Shown here: positions 1 through 8,417 of the stretch, piece after piece | Numbering within the stretch: position 1 is the first letter of the stretch | Layout of the letters: the number at the start of each line of letters is the position of its first letter | NCBI RefSeq assembly: GCF_002979415.1 | Contig: NZ_PCOT01000027.1 | Location: 1 to 57,645 of the forward strand | Origin: Microbacterium sp. MYb72 | GTDB taxonomy: Bacteria > Actinomycetota > Actinomycetes > Actinomycetales > Microbacteriaceae | Direction of reading: 5' to 3' | Length of the DNA stretch: 57,645 nucleotides | The notes under the pieces: generated by a model | Told to the model about the DNA's origin: nothing | Seen by the model: only the letters and a program-made list of their open reading frames with translations | The model's database searches: none | Made by a program: the position numbers and the translations under genes

Positions 1-1245
1 GTGGACCCGCAGTGGATCCGCATCGACCTGGGCGCAGGGTCCAAGGTCGACAAGGTCGTCCTGAAGTGGGAAGCCGCATACGCGTCCAAGTACCGGGTCG
101 AGGTCTCCGCCGACGGCACCACCTGGACCACCCTCGCCACAGAGGCCGCGGGCAACGGCGGCACCGACGAGTTCACCAACCTCAACGGCACCGGCCGCTA
201 CCTCCGCATCTACGGCACCGCACGCGGCACCTCCTACGGGTACTCCCTGTTCGAGGTCGAGGCCTACACCCTCACCGGCGGCGGCACCCCCACGCCGACG
301 CCGACCCCGACGCCCACCCCGACTCCGACTCCGACGACGCCGACCGGACCGGCATGGCCGGGCTCGTCGCAGATCACGGTCGCCGACGCCACCGACACGT
401 TCGACACCGACATGAGCGGCCTGTCGTTCTCCGCCGACGGCTCCGTGCTGTGGGCCGTGAACAACGGCTCCGGCACGCTGCACCGCCTCGTCCGCCAGGG
501 CACGACCTGGGTGGACTCCTCCGGCTGGTCGGGCGGACGCACCCTGCGCTTCCCGACCGGTTCGGGCACGGTCGACGCCGAGGGCGTCGCTGCCGTCGGA
601 ACCGACCTGTTCGTCGCCTCCGAGCGCAACGGATCGAGCAAGAGCACGAGCCGCCCGTCGATCCTGCGATACCAGCCGGGATCGGGCTCCGGATCGCTGA
701 CGGCGGTCAAGGAGTGGAACCTCACGTCCGACCTGCCCTCGGTGGGCGCGAACGACAGCCTCGAGTCGATCGCCTGGATCCCGGATGGCGACCTCGTCGC
801 AGACGGCTTCATCGACCAGCGCACGGGGGCGGCGTACTCGCCCTCGTCCTACGCGAACCACGGCGGCGGTCTGTTCTTCGTCGGCCTGGAGGCCACGGGC
901 GACGTCTACGCCTACGCGCTGAACCTCAGCGGCGGCTTCACCAGGGTCGCGACCTTCGGCTCGGGCTTCGACGCCGTCATGGAGCTGGAGTACCAGCCGA
1001 GCACGCACACGCTGTGGAGCGTGTGCGACGACACCTGCGATGGCGAGGTGGCTGCGCTGAAGATCACCTCCGGCTCGTTCACGGAGGTCGCGCACCACGA
1101 CCGCCCGAGCGGGATGCCGAACATCAACAACGAGGGATTCGCCCTCGCCCCGCAGTGCGTCAGCGGCTCTCGCTACGCGGTCTGGGCGGATGACGGCGAC
1201 ACGGGAGGCCACGCCCTGCGCGCAGGGTCCATGACCTGCAGCTGA
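1..1245 (+). CDS. secreted F5/8 type C (discoidin) protein, C-terminal part
   Basis: The reading frame is open from the first base of the window, so the true start and any signal peptide lie upstream. The visible 414 residues begin inside an F5/8 type C carbohydrate-binding domain (DPQWIRIDLG, then the closing YGYSLFEVEAY strand near residue 85). A Thr-Pro repeat linker follows at about residues 94-114. The rest is a beta-propeller-like domain (LSFSADGSVLWAVNN, DAEGVAAVGTDLFVASERN, NNEGFALAPQC) that resembles the esterase-like/SdiA-regulated propeller families. The arrangement is typical of a large secreted, glycan-binding actinobacterial protein. The enzymatic activity, if any, cannot be named. 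A strong hairpin follows the stop codon. Confidence 0.7.
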   Translation: MDPQWIRIDLGAGSKVDKVVLKWEAAYASKYRVEVSADGTTWTTLATEAAGNGGTDEFTNLNGTGRYLRIYGTARGTSYGYSLFEVEAYTLTGGGTPTPTPTPTPTPTPTPTTPTGPAWPGSSQITVADATDTFDTDMSGLSFSADGSVLWAVNNGSGTLHRLVRQGTTWVDSSGWSGGRTLRFPTGSGTVDAEGVAAVGTDLFVASERNGSSKSTSRPSILRYQPGSGSGSLTAVKEWNLTSDLPSVGANDSLESIAWIPDGDLVADGFIDQRTGAAYSPSSYANHGGGLFFVGLEATGDVYAYALNLSGGFTRVATFGSGFDAVMELEYQPSTHTLWSVCDDTCDGEVAALKITSGSFTEVAHHDRPSGMPNINNEGFALAPQCVSGSRYAVWADDGDTGGHALRAGSMTCS

Positions 1246-1257
1246 TCCTCCGAACGG

Positions 1258-1288
1258 AGCGCCCGGGTCGCCTGCCGACCCGGGCGCT
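1258..1288 (+). terminator. hairpin terminator after the discoidin-domain gene
   Basis: A perfect 13-bp inverted repeat (left arm 1258-1270, right arm 1276-1288, loop CCTGC) starts 12 bases after the stop codon. It is very GC-rich and lacks a long T tract, as is usual for actinobacterial intrinsic terminators. Confidence 0.7.
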
Positions 1289-1393
1289 TCGGCGTGCACC
1301 CCTTGACCGGATCGCGGCCATCGCGCTACTCTTCCATAAATCAAAAGTAAACTTCCGAATCATGGAATCTAGCTCAACGGAGAGGTGACCGAC

Positions 1394-1534
1394 ATGACGC
1401 ACGACGACCAGACGCCGAAGGTCCGCGACGACCGCGAGTCCCCGCTCGTCTACATCGACCCCGACTTCTCCATGCCCGAGCGCACCGACCGCTACCTGCG
1501 CGCCTTCCGCATCCTCTTCCCCAAGGCCTCCTGA
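1394..1534 (+). CDS. small hypothetical protein (46 aa)
   Basis: A 46-residue frame starts at ATG 1394, preceded by a good ribosome-binding site (CGGAGAGG, about 6-10 bases upstream), and ends in TGA at 1534. The product is charged and soluble: it opens MTHDDQTPK, has SPLVYIDPDF in the middle and ends RILFPKAS. There is no signal peptide or membrane segment. The AT-rich stretch just upstream (about 1335-1375) is unusual for this genome and could hold the promoter. I do not recognise the family. The good RBS and normal codon use argue for a real gene, but homologues would be needed to be sure. Confidence 0.5.
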   Translation: MTHDDQTPKVRDDRESPLVYIDPDFSMPERTDRYLRAFRILFPKAS

Positions 1535-1591
1535 GCCTCCCCGCGTCCACTCCCGGCGCACGACCGACGCGGGGGTGCGGCGATCACGCAC

Positions 1592-1674
1592 GCCAGAACT
1601 CCGGAGATCCGCGGCGGATTCCGCCGATCCGCCCCGTTCACAGCCGAGCCGTCGAGGTTCTCCGGAGTTCTGGC
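1592..1674. repeat. palindromic intergenic element, family A copy 1
   Basis: A perfect 16-bp inverted repeat (1592-1607 and 1659-1674, core AGAACTCCGGAGA) encloses about 50 bases that contain a second small hairpin (GGCGG-ATT-CCGCC). A second copy with the same arms lies at 9084-9171. Both sit between convergent genes, so a role as bidirectional terminator or REP-like element is likely. Confidence 0.6.
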
Positions 1675-1741
1675 AGACGCGAGCGGGTGACGACGCCGGA
1701 CGCGGATGCCGATGCCGCAGCCGGAAGCGGATGCCGCGGCG

Positions 1742-2713
1742 CTAGGCCGCGGAGGCCTCGTCGGACGCGCAGGAGAAGCGCGCGCGGTAGGCGGTCGGCG
1801 TCGTGCCGAGCATGCGCGTGAAGTTCTGCCGCAGCACGGCCGCGGAGCCGAAGCCGCACTCGTCGGCGATCTGATCGAGCGCGAGGTCGGTGCGCTCCAG
1901 CATCCGCTGCGCGTGGATGATCCGCTGTCGGCCGAGCCAGGCCGCGGGCGTCGCTCCGTACTCGGCCTTGAACCGACGGGCGAAGGTGCGGGGCGACATG
2001 AGCGCCCTCGCGGCCAGGCGCTCGACGCCCAGGTCGTCGCGCAGATTCTCGACGGCCCAGTCCGCGACCGCCGACAGCGAGTCCCCGTTGCCGTGCGGGA
2101 TCGGGCGATCGATGAACTGCGCCTGCCCGCCGTCGCGCTGCGGGGGGACGACCATGCGCCGGGCGACGCGGTTGGTCAGCTCGGCGCCGATCTCCAGCCG
2201 CAGCAGGTGCAGGCACGCGTCGATGCCGGCGGCGGTGCCGGCGCTCGTGATGATGCGGCCGTCCTGCACGAACAGCACATCGGGGTCGATGTCGATCTGC
2301 GGGTACATCTCCGCCATGTGGTGCGCGTACATCCAGTGCGTGGTGGCCCGGCGTCCGTCGAGCACGCCCGCAGCCCCCAGGATGAAGGAGCCGCTGCACA
2401 CGCTCATGACCCACGCGCCTCGGGCCACGGCGTCGCGCGCGACATCGAGCAGCAGCGGATCGATCTGCGCCCAGTACTCGCGCGGCAGCGGACAGAAGAC
2501 GACGAGGTCGGCCTCGTAGGCGAAGGACAGGTCGTTCTCGACGTTGACCGAGAACCCCATCTTCGAGTTCACGACCCCGGCACGCGGCGCGACGACGCGG
2601 AAGTCGAAGCTCGGCACCCCTTCGTCGCTGCGGTCGAGACCGAAGGCCTCGCAGGCGACGCCGAACTCGAAGGGGGCGAAACCGTCCTGGATGATGCAGG
2701 CGACCGTCTTCAT
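1742..2713 (-). CDS. GlxA-type transcriptional regulator (DJ-1/PfpI + AraC HTH)
   Basis: A 323-residue regulator. The N-terminal half is a class I glutamine-amidotransferase-like (DJ-1/PfpI) domain with the signature VCSGSFILGAAGVLDGRRATTHW, including the nucleophile-elbow cysteine. The C-terminal half is an AraC double helix-turn-helix (ALMSPRTFARRFKAEYG, then DQIADECGFGSAAVLRQNFTRMLGTTPTAYR). I chose ATG 2713 (MKTVACIIQDGF), because this is where family members normally begin. The frame stays open upstream to 2860, but that part reads unlike protein and crosses palindromes. Members of this family commonly control amine, choline or arginine catabolism. The target here is unknown; a small membrane protein gene lies divergently next to it. 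Confidence 0.85.
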   Translation of the reverse strand: MKTVACIIQDGFAPFEFGVACEAFGLDRSDEGVPSFDFRVVAPRAGVVNSKMGFSVNVENDLSFAYEADLVVFCPLPREYWAQIDPLLLDVARDAVARGAWVMSVCSGSFILGAAGVLDGRRATTHWMYAHHMAEMYPQIDIDPDVLFVQDGRIITSAGTAAGIDACLHLLRLEIGAELTNRVARRMVVPPQRDGGQAQFIDRPIPHGNGDSLSAVADWAVENLRDDLGVERLAARALMSPRTFARRFKAEYGATPAAWLGRQRIIHAQRMLERTDLALDQIADECGFGSAAVLRQNFTRMLGTTPTAYRARFSCASDEASAA

Positions 2714-2760
2714 GAGCGCGTCCGTTCTTTGGCAGATTTCATGCGTTTGTAGTCTATTCT

Positions 2761-2795
2761 GCCACTCGTGGCGGATCAACACTGATCGTAGTGTT
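2761..2795. promoter_or_regulatory. two palindromes between divergent genes, candidate operator
   Basis: GCCACTCGTGGC is a 12-base palindrome (2761-2772), and AACACT-N6-AGTGTT is a 6-6-6 inverted repeat (2778-2795). Both lie between the GlxA-type regulator (start 2713, minus) and the small membrane gene (start 2802, plus). This is a natural place for a regulator to control itself and its neighbour. Confidence 0.4.
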
Positions 2796-2801
2796 TCTGC
2801 C

Positions 2802-2963
2802 ATGATACTCGTCTTCGCACTCATCGCCCTCAGCGTGTGGGGGCTCATCGCCACCGTCATCGAACTGCGTCGCGACGGCTACCGCCGCACGCCCACCGAC
2901 TGGAACCGCGTCGCCGAGCACGATGCCCTCGACCGGGCCGAGCTCGGGCACGTGTACAGGTAG
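2802..2963 (+). CDS. small single-span membrane protein (53 aa)
   Basis: ATG 2802 opens a 53-residue frame. Residues 2-20 (ILVFALIALSVWGLIATVI) form one membrane helix, followed by a charged cytoplasmic tail (ELRRDGYRRTPTDW ... ELGHVYR). This layout matches short membrane proteins often seen in Microbacteriaceae, although no function is known. The frame also runs upstream from 2544, but that part would overlap the GlxA-type gene on the other strand and is not credible. It may share a regulatory region with the divergent regulator. Confidence 0.65.
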   Translation: MILVFALIALSVWGLIATVIELRRDGYRRTPTDWNRVAEHDALDRAELGHVYR

Positions 2964-3003
2964 GTCTCCCCGTCCGTCGGATGCCGGGGCTACGCTCGAC
3001 TGC

Positions 3004-3588
3004 ATGAGCGAGCCCCTGCAGCCTCCTGTCCCGCCGCACGGACAGCCGAGCCCTCAGCCGCAGTCCGCACCGCTTCCTCCTCAGCCGAGCGCTCAGCCCC
3101 AGTCCGCACCGCATCAGCCCCAGTCCGCACCGCATCCTCCTCAGCCCTACGGCGGCCCGCAGGGCCATCCGCCCGAGACCGCGCCGTATCAGCGGGTCGG
3201 TCACCCCGTCGGCGCCCCGCATCCCGGGCAGTTCCCGACCTCGGGGCCCGCCGGCCCTCCCTCTCCTCCGACGTCGAGCGGCGCGCTCGGTCGCACCGCG
3301 TTCATCATCGCCCTGGTCGGCCTCGTCGTCGGCACCCTGAGCACGATCGCCTACCCGCTCGCGAGCAGCCTGCTCGACTACTCCACGCCGATCAGCATGG
3401 GCGTGCTCTCCGCGCTCATCGGCGTCATCACCCTGGCGGCCGCCGGGGTCGCACTCGCTCTCGGTCTGGCCGCGCTCCGGCGTCCAGGGCCGCGGGTGCT
3501 CGCGGGCATCGCGATCGGCATCGCGGCCGCGGAGCTCTTCGGCACCGTCGTGTCCTGGCTCTCCACTCTCGTCTACTCCTTCATCTGA
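3004..3588 (+). CDS. proline-rich three-helix membrane protein
   Basis: A 194-residue protein from ATG 3004. Residues 1-95 are a Pro/Gln/Ser/Ala-rich, probably disordered tail with repeats such as QPQSAP. The rest holds three hydrophobic segments (TAFIIALVGLVVGTLSTIAYPLA, MGVLSALIGVITLAAAGVALALGLAAL, VLAGIAIGIAAAELFGTVVSWL). The layout resembles DUF4190-type actinobacterial membrane proteins. The next gene is a shorter paralogue with the same helix pattern, 12 bases downstream, so the pair is a tandem duplication. The role is unknown. Confidence 0.7.
   Translation: MSEPLQPPVPPHGQPSPQPQSAPLPPQPSAQPQSAPHQPQSAPHPPQPYGGPQGHPPETAPYQRVGHPVGAPHPGQFPTSGPAGPPSPPTSSGALGRTAFIIALVGLVVGTLSTIAYPLASSLLDYSTPISMGVLSALIGVITLAAAGVALALGLAALRRPGPRVLAGIAIGIAAAELFGTVVSWLSTLVYSFI
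3094..3135 (+). repeat. two tandem 21-bp units in the proline-rich tail
   Basis: Two exact 21-base copies (3094-3114, 3115-3135) encode a seven-residue Q-P-Q-S-A-P-H unit. A diverged relative lies at about 3055-3075. It could vary in copy number between strains without shifting the frame. Confidence 0.7.
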
Positions 3589-3600
3589 CCGGGAGACCTC

Positions 3601-4041
3601 ATGAGCGATCCGCACCAGCCGAGCCCCGGACAGCCGTACGGCGCTCCGCCGCAGTACCCGACGTCGGCCGGAGGCCCCCCGCATCCCCTCACTCCGCCGT
3701 ATCCGACCTCGCCCGTGTACGCCGGTCTGACGGAGCCCGGGAACCCGCTCGGCCGGATCGCCCTGCTCATCGCCGCGATCACCGCCGGCATCGGCTCCCT
3801 CTCGGGCCTGATCTACCCCTTCCTCATCACCAGGGGCGGCTACGGCGTCGTGAGTGTGCTGTCGAGTGTCGTCGCTCTCGTCGTGCTGATCGCGGGCGCG
3901 GTCGCTCTCGTCCTCGGGATCATCGCACTGCGCCGCCCGGAACCGCGACTCGCCGCCGCCATCGCGGTCGGCATCGCCGGGGCGACGGTCGTCGCACATC
4001 TCGGCGGCTGGGCGGTGAACCTGGCCTACACGCTCCTCTGA
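3601..4041 (+). CDS. proline-rich membrane protein, paralogue of the preceding gene
   Basis: A 146-residue protein with ribosome-binding site GGGAGA ahead of ATG 3601. A Pro-rich N-terminal tail of about 45 residues precedes three hydrophobic segments (LGRIALLIAAITAGIGSLSGLIYPFL, VVSVLSSVVALVVLIAGAVALVLGIIAL, LAAAIAVGIAGATVVAHLGGWAV). The shared LALG/LGIxALRRPxPR turn between helices two and three shows that it is a paralogue of the preceding gene, and the 12-base gap suggests cotranscription. Function unknown. Confidence 0.7.
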   Translation: MSDPHQPSPGQPYGAPPQYPTSAGGPPHPLTPPYPTSPVYAGLTEPGNPLGRIALLIAAITAGIGSLSGLIYPFLITRGGYGVVSVLSSVVALVVLIAGAVALVLGIIALRRPEPRLAAAIAVGIAGATVVAHLGGWAVNLAYTLL

Positions 4042-4063
4042 CACCGAGGTGTAGGGTCGGCTC

Positions 4064-4696
4064 ATGATCCCTCTGGACAGCCTCGTGGCGTTCGTCGTCG
4101 CCTCGGTCGTGATCATCGTCATCCCCGGCCCGAGCGTGCTGTTCGTCGTCGGACGCTCCCTCTCCCTCGGCCGCCGCGCCGGTGCGCTGAGCGTGGTGGG
4201 CAACGCGCTCGGCACCGTCCCCGCGGTCGTCGCCGTCGCCTTCGGCGTCGGAGCCATCGTCGCCTCGTCCGTGCTCGCCTTCACGATCATCAAGATCGTC
4301 GGCGCCGCCTACCTCGTGTGGCTCGGCATCCAGGCGATCCGCCACCGGCACGATCACCGTACGGATGCCGCGCGCGAGCCCGCATCCGCCGGAAAGCTCC
4401 TGCGCCAGGGCTTCATCGTCGGTGCGACCAACCCGAAGACCATCGCGTTCTTCGTCGCAGTCCTGCCCCAGTTCGTCTCTCCCGCCGCGGGGCCGGTGTG
4501 GGCGCAGCTCCTGCTGCTCGGGCTGATCTTCCAGACCCTCGCCATGGTCTGCGACAGCGTGTGGGTCCTCGTGGCCGGCACGGCCCGCGCGTGGTTCGGG
4601 CGCTCTCCGCGGCGCATGTCGACGCTCTCCGGCGCCGGCGGCGTGATGATGATCGGCCTCGGCGGCACGCTCGCTCTGACCGGCGCGAAGAGCTGA
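4064..4696 (+). CDS. LysE/RhtB family amino-acid exporter
   Basis: A 210-residue integral membrane protein with five to six hydrophobic segments. It carries the family signature near the N terminus (IPGPSVLFVVGRSLSLGRRAG, with Pro21-Gly22-Pro23) and the mid-protein GxNPKTIAFFVAVLPQFV stretch. LysE/RhtB proteins export amino acids such as lysine, arginine, homoserine or threonine by proton exchange. The substrate cannot be told from sequence. The length fits the family exactly. The stop lies only 16 bases from the stop of the convergent glycosyltransferase gene, leaving no room for a classic terminator. Confidence 0.88.
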   Translation: MIPLDSLVAFVVASVVIIVIPGPSVLFVVGRSLSLGRRAGALSVVGNALGTVPAVVAVAFGVGAIVASSVLAFTIIKIVGAAYLVWLGIQAIRHRHDHRTDAAREPASAGKLLRQGFIVGATNPKTIAFFVAVLPQFVSPAAGPVWAQLLLLGLIFQTLAMVCDSVWVLVAGTARAWFGRSPRRMSTLSGAGGVMMIGLGGTLALTGAKS

Positions 4697-4712
4697 CGAC
4701 CGCGAGTCCGGT

Positions 4713-5912
4713 TCAGCGAGCTCCGGCGAGCACCCGCTCGTACACCTCGACCATCGCCGCCGTGCGCGACGACTGACGGAACGCCTCGGCGACGGACGGC
4801 AGCGGCACGGGTGCGGTGCCTCCCGCGATATCGGATGCCGCCTGCCGCAGCGTCTCCGCGAGCGCGGCGATGCGTCGCGGCTCGTCGCCGTCGGCATCCG
4901 GCACCGCCCACAGGCCGCCGCCGAGCTCTGCCGCGATGTCCGGATCGCTGATCACCGACGGGGTGCCGAGGGTCGCCGCCTCGAAGGGGGTCATGCCCTG
5001 GGTCTCGAAGCCGATCGAGGTCTGCACGAGGGCGTCGGCCGCCGCGATGCGGGCGAGCGTCTCCGGGTAGCTGAGCTTTCCCGCGAACCGCACGTGCGGG
5101 AGTCCCGCGACGATCTTCTCCGCTGCTGCTCGCTGCGCACCGCCCCCGATGATCTCGAGGTCGGCGTCGACTCCCGCGGCGACGAACGCCTCCAGGAACG
5201 GGAGCAGCCGCTTCTCGGGGCTCATCCGTCCGAGCCACACGAAGCGCGGCCGGCCGGGCGCCCGCTCCTCCGGCGCCGCCGCGAGGGTCGCCTCGCGCAC
5301 GTCGTCGTCGATGCCGTTCCACACCACGTCGACCGGGGAGAACACGTCGTGCTCCTCGAGCCTGCGGGCGAAGTGCGTCGAGGGCGCCGTGACCGCGGAG
5401 GCTCCGGCGGCGAGCCCCCGCAGGAACGCCCAGCCGTCGGTACCGGAGCCCGAGCCGCGCAGCGCACGACGGCGCCACGCGTTCAGGAAGGCCAGCACGG
5501 GAGCGGCGAGCGGCGTGACCGCGCGGATGCCGACGTCGACGCGGTTGTGCATCGTGTGCACGACGGGGATGCCGTGGCGCTCCGCATACCTGTGTCCGAT
5601 GAAGCCGCCCCAGAAGTCGGCCTGCACGTGCACGAGATCGACGGGCGGACGCCGCGTCATCGCGCGGTCGAGGAAGCGGTCGGTGGAGCGCCCCGGCCAG
5701 CTCATCGCATACTCGCGGTCTGCGGTGATCGGCATCGACGGCAGATCGACGTTCGCCGCGTCGAAGCCGCCGGCGCGCGGTCCGTGCATCCTCGGCGCGA
5801 CGACGGTGACCGTGTGACCGGCGCGTTCGAGGAACTCGCGCTGCAGCCGCATCGACACCTGCGCCCCGCCGAGGGAGTCGAGGTGCTGATCGCCGAAGAA
5901 GACGATGTGCAT
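4713..5912 (-). CDS. GT4-family glycosyltransferase
   Basis: A 399-residue retaining GT-B glycosyltransferase. The N-terminal acceptor domain opens HIVFFGDQHLDSLGGAQVS. The C-terminal donor domain has FVWLGRMSPEKRLLPFLEAF and the EX7E motif (Glu303 and Glu311), followed by ATLGTPSVISD. The enzyme is cytoplasmic or membrane-associated and would transfer a nucleotide- or polyprenol-activated sugar. It follows another GT4 enzyme by 16 bases on the same strand. The pair may make a glycolipid such as a mannosylated diacylglycerol or phosphatidylinositol, but this is inference from family and context only. Confidence 0.85.
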   Translation of the reverse strand: MHIVFFGDQHLDSLGGAQVSMRLQREFLERAGHTVTVVAPRMHGPRAGGFDAANVDLPSMPITADREYAMSWPGRSTDRFLDRAMTRRPPVDLVHVQADFWGGFIGHRYAERHGIPVVHTMHNRVDVGIRAVTPLAAPVLAFLNAWRRRALRGSGSGTDGWAFLRGLAAGASAVTAPSTHFARRLEEHDVFSPVDVVWNGIDDDVREATLAAAPEERAPGRPRFVWLGRMSPEKRLLPFLEAFVAAGVDADLEIIGGGAQRAAAEKIVAGLPHVRFAGKLSYPETLARIAAADALVQTSIGFETQGMTPFEAATLGTPSVISDPDIAAELGGGLWAVPDADGDEPRRIAALAETLRQAASDIAGGTAPVPLPSVAEAFRQSSRTAAMVEVYERVLAGAR

Positions 5913-5928
5913 CGCGCCGGGCCGCCCG

Positions 5929-7143
5929 CTACTCGGGCAGCTTCTCGTCGCGGTACAGAGCCTCGAAGGTGTCGAGGGTGCGGTTGATGTCGTGGATCGC
6001 GACGCCGTCGAGGGAGGCGTGCTGCATCCGCTCGTACTCCGCCTTGTCGGCGGTCAGCACGTCGGTGAGGCGTGCGGCCAGCTCCTCCACGTTCCCCGGC
6101 TCGAACAGGTAGCCGTTCTCGCCGTCGTGCACGAGGTGCGGGAGGGCGACGGCATCCGCGGCGACGATCGGGAGCGCCGAGGCCATGGCCTCCATCGTCG
6201 CGATCGACTGCAGCTCGGCGATCGAGGCGATCGCGAACACCGAGGCCCGCGACAGCAGCGCGCGCAGCTGCTCGTCGGTCGTGCGCCCGTGGAAGGTGAC
6301 GCGGTCGCCGAGCCCGAGCTTGACCGCGAGGTTCTCGAGGTTCTTGCGCTGGTCGCCGCCGCCGACGATGTCGAACGTCGCCTCGAGCGCCGGGTCGAGC
6401 TTCGTCATCGCCTGCAGGATGACCTCGACCTGCTTCTCGGCGGTGAGTCGCCCCACGAAGATGATGCGGTTCTTCTCGCGCGGGCCGATGACCGGGGTGT
6501 ACTGCGTGCGGTCGATGCCGCAGCTGATCGGGATCACGCCCTTCACGTCGACCGTCTTCTCGAGGAAGTCCGCCGCGCGACGCGTCGGGGTGGTCACCGC
6601 GCGGGTGAGGTCGAAGGTGTTCTTCGCGTCGGCCCACGCGTACTTGAGCACGAGGTCGTCGATGAACTTCGGCATCATCGAGTGGTCGAGGATGTTCTCC
6701 GCCATGACGTGGTTCGTCGCGATGACGGGGATGCCGCGCTCGTGGGCGATGCGGGCGAGCCCGCGGCCGATGACGATGTGCGACTGGATGTGCACCACGT
6801 CGGGCTTCACCTGGTCGATGATCTGACGTGCGTAGTGCTTCGAGCGCCACGGCCACACGAAGCGGATCCAGTCGTGCGCGACCCAGCGGACCGACGGCAG
6901 ACGGTGCAGCGTCATGGGCTCGCCCTCGATGACCTCGGTCCGCGCAGCGGCACGACGGTAGGCCTGGTTGGGGGCGACGACATGCACGTCGTGGCCCCGC
7001 TGCACGAGTCCGGCGGCGAGGCGCTCGGCGAAGCGGGCGGCGCCGTTGATGTCGGGCGAGAAGGTGTCGCACCCGATGAGGATCTTCAGCGCGCGAGGCG
7101 CGGGTGCGGGGGCACTCGTCGAATCGATGGGAGAAGAGGACAT
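5929..7143 (-). CDS. GT4-family glycosyltransferase (PimB/MgtA-like)
   Basis: A 404-residue GT4 enzyme. Residues 19-35 hold the GT-B opening (LKILIGCDTFSPDINGAAR). The donor domain has IIFVGRLTAEKQVEVILQAM, GGGDQRKNLENL and the EX7E pair Glu310/Glu318, followed by ALPIVAADAVALP. It resembles actinobacterial mannosyltransferases that act on phosphatidylinositol or glycolipid acceptors. Exact donor and acceptor are not visible. It is the first gene of a two-gene unit with the GT4 gene downstream. A ribosome-binding site upstream of ATG 7143 is weak. Confidence 0.85.
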   Translation of the reverse strand: MSSSPIDSTSAPAPAPRALKILIGCDTFSPDINGAARFAERLAAGLVQRGHDVHVVAPNQAYRRAAARTEVIEGEPMTLHRLPSVRWVAHDWIRFVWPWRSKHYARQIIDQVKPDVVHIQSHIVIGRGLARIAHERGIPVIATNHVMAENILDHSMMPKFIDDLVLKYAWADAKNTFDLTRAVTTPTRRAADFLEKTVDVKGVIPISCGIDRTQYTPVIGPREKNRIIFVGRLTAEKQVEVILQAMTKLDPALEATFDIVGGGDQRKNLENLAVKLGLGDRVTFHGRTTDEQLRALLSRASVFAIASIAELQSIATMEAMASALPIVAADAVALPHLVHDGENGYLFEPGNVEELAARLTDVLTADKAEYERMQHASLDGVAIHDINRTLDTFEALYRDEKLPE

Positions 7144-7245
7144 GCTGCCTTACGGTTCGGCGGCCAAGGAAAGCCCTGGTCGGGCGGTCGCCACTTTACC
7201 GGAGGCCCCTGATCCCGCGGCTCAGGCGTACCGGCATCCGCACAG

Positions 7246-8319
7246 TCAGACCCGGTGCGAGTCCACTCCGCTCCTCTGCGCCGACTCGATGCGCTGCTCG
7301 ATCGCGGCGTACATCTCGTCGTCGATGAGGCGCCCGACGAACAGCAGCGTCGTCCGCGACGGCGCCGTCTTCACCGTCACGGCGCCCCCCGCGCGCCTGA
7401 GCCCGGACAGCTGATTCCAGAGCAGTCGCGTCTCGCCACCGGGGCCGGTCAGCTCGAGGGCGTCCGGAGCGAGCGTGAGGGTCTGCGCCGTACCGAGCGC
7501 GAGGGTCCGGCTGACCGCACGGCTCACCGCCACGACCAGGACGATCAGGCACACGACGGCGAGCGCCGTGACGACGGCCAAGAACCCCATCGTGTCGCGA
7601 GGCAGGATGCCGGTGGCTCCCGCCGCGAGTCCGGCGATGCCGACCGCACCGAGGACCCCGAAGACGGCGAGGAGCGGTCCCGACCGACGCAGCAGCGCGG
7701 CGCGCGCGACGCGCTGGTCGCCCGCCGTGAACACGATGGAGGCGCTGAGCGCGGGAGCCGACGGGACAGCGTCTGCGACGGCGGATGCGGGAGCGGATGC
7801 GCGGGCGGAAGCGTCCGCGCGACCGCCGACGCCGTCGGCCAGGCGGATCGACTCCACGGCCTGCGCCAGCGCGTCATCTCCGATGAGTCGTCCCGGCAGC
7901 CCGAGGCGCGCGTTCGACGGGGCGATCGTGACGTAGACGCCGCCGCCGACCCTCGTCAGGTTCGACAGCTGACGCCACCGGATGCGATCGGCGCCGCCGG
8001 GGCCGTCGATGTCGAGGGTGTCATCGGAGACCGTGAGGCTGAACTCGGCGCCGAGCGGCAGCTGCCGGCGGACCATCAGGGCCTGGTTCCCGATAAGGAG
8101 CGTCACCAGAACGACGACGAGGCACACGCTGCCCCCGGCGATCCCCCAGGCGGACGACGGCGAGCCGTCGAGGGCGCTGAGCCCGGCCGCGACGGCGAAC
8201 AGCACGACGACGACCCCGAGCAGGACGAAGACCCTGCGCGACTGTCTGACGTGGCCGCCGAGCACGGCCCGCTGATCGCGGCGATCGATCGTGATCGTCC
8301 GACGCTCGAACCCGCTCAT
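7246..8319 (-). CDS. membrane protein with two tandem [2 TM + PH-like] repeats
   Basis: A 357-residue protein. I chose ATG 8319 (MSGFERRTI) because a GGGAGGG ribosome-binding site sits 6 bases ahead; the frame extends 11 codons further without one. It is an internal duplication. Each half has two hydrophobic helices followed by a YcxB/PH-like beta domain, recognisable from the matching strings LDIDGPGGADRIRWRQLSNLTRVGGGVYVTIAPS and LELTGPGGETRLLWNQLSGLRRAGGAVTVKTAPS. A short Ser/Ala-rich linker joins the halves. No catalytic residues are evident. YcxB-like proteins have no settled role. Confidence 0.7.
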   Translation of the reverse strand: MSGFERRTITIDRRDQRAVLGGHVRQSRRVFVLLGVVVVLFAVAAGLSALDGSPSSAWGIAGGSVCLVVVLVTLLIGNQALMVRRQLPLGAEFSLTVSDDTLDIDGPGGADRIRWRQLSNLTRVGGGVYVTIAPSNARLGLPGRLIGDDALAQAVESIRLADGVGGRADASARASAPASAVADAVPSAPALSASIVFTAGDQRVARAALLRRSGPLLAVFGVLGAVGIAGLAAGATGILPRDTMGFLAVVTALAVVCLIVLVVAVSRAVSRTLALGTAQTLTLAPDALELTGPGGETRLLWNQLSGLRRAGGAVTVKTAPSRTTLLFVGRLIDDEMYAAIEQRIESAQRSGVDSHRV

Positions 8320-8417
8320 GCGCTGCCCTCCCAGAACTCCGCCCACGGTCACGATAGCGGCGTCCTGTTCCGTTCGTGCACCGGCATCCGCACAGGCTCA
8401 CCCCCTACCGTGGTGTC

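Noticed and set aside
286..342. Tandem CCGACGCC-like repeat as a possible CRISPR or minisatellite
   Set aside because: It encodes the Thr-Pro linker of a secreted protein; there are no spacers of constant length.
7228..8400. 16-bp direct repeat ACCGGCATCCGCACAG near both ends of the PH-like gene as target-site duplication or att sites
   Set aside because: The repeat is built on the hexamer GCATCC that is over-represented in the whole window, and there is no integrase or insertion-like gene.
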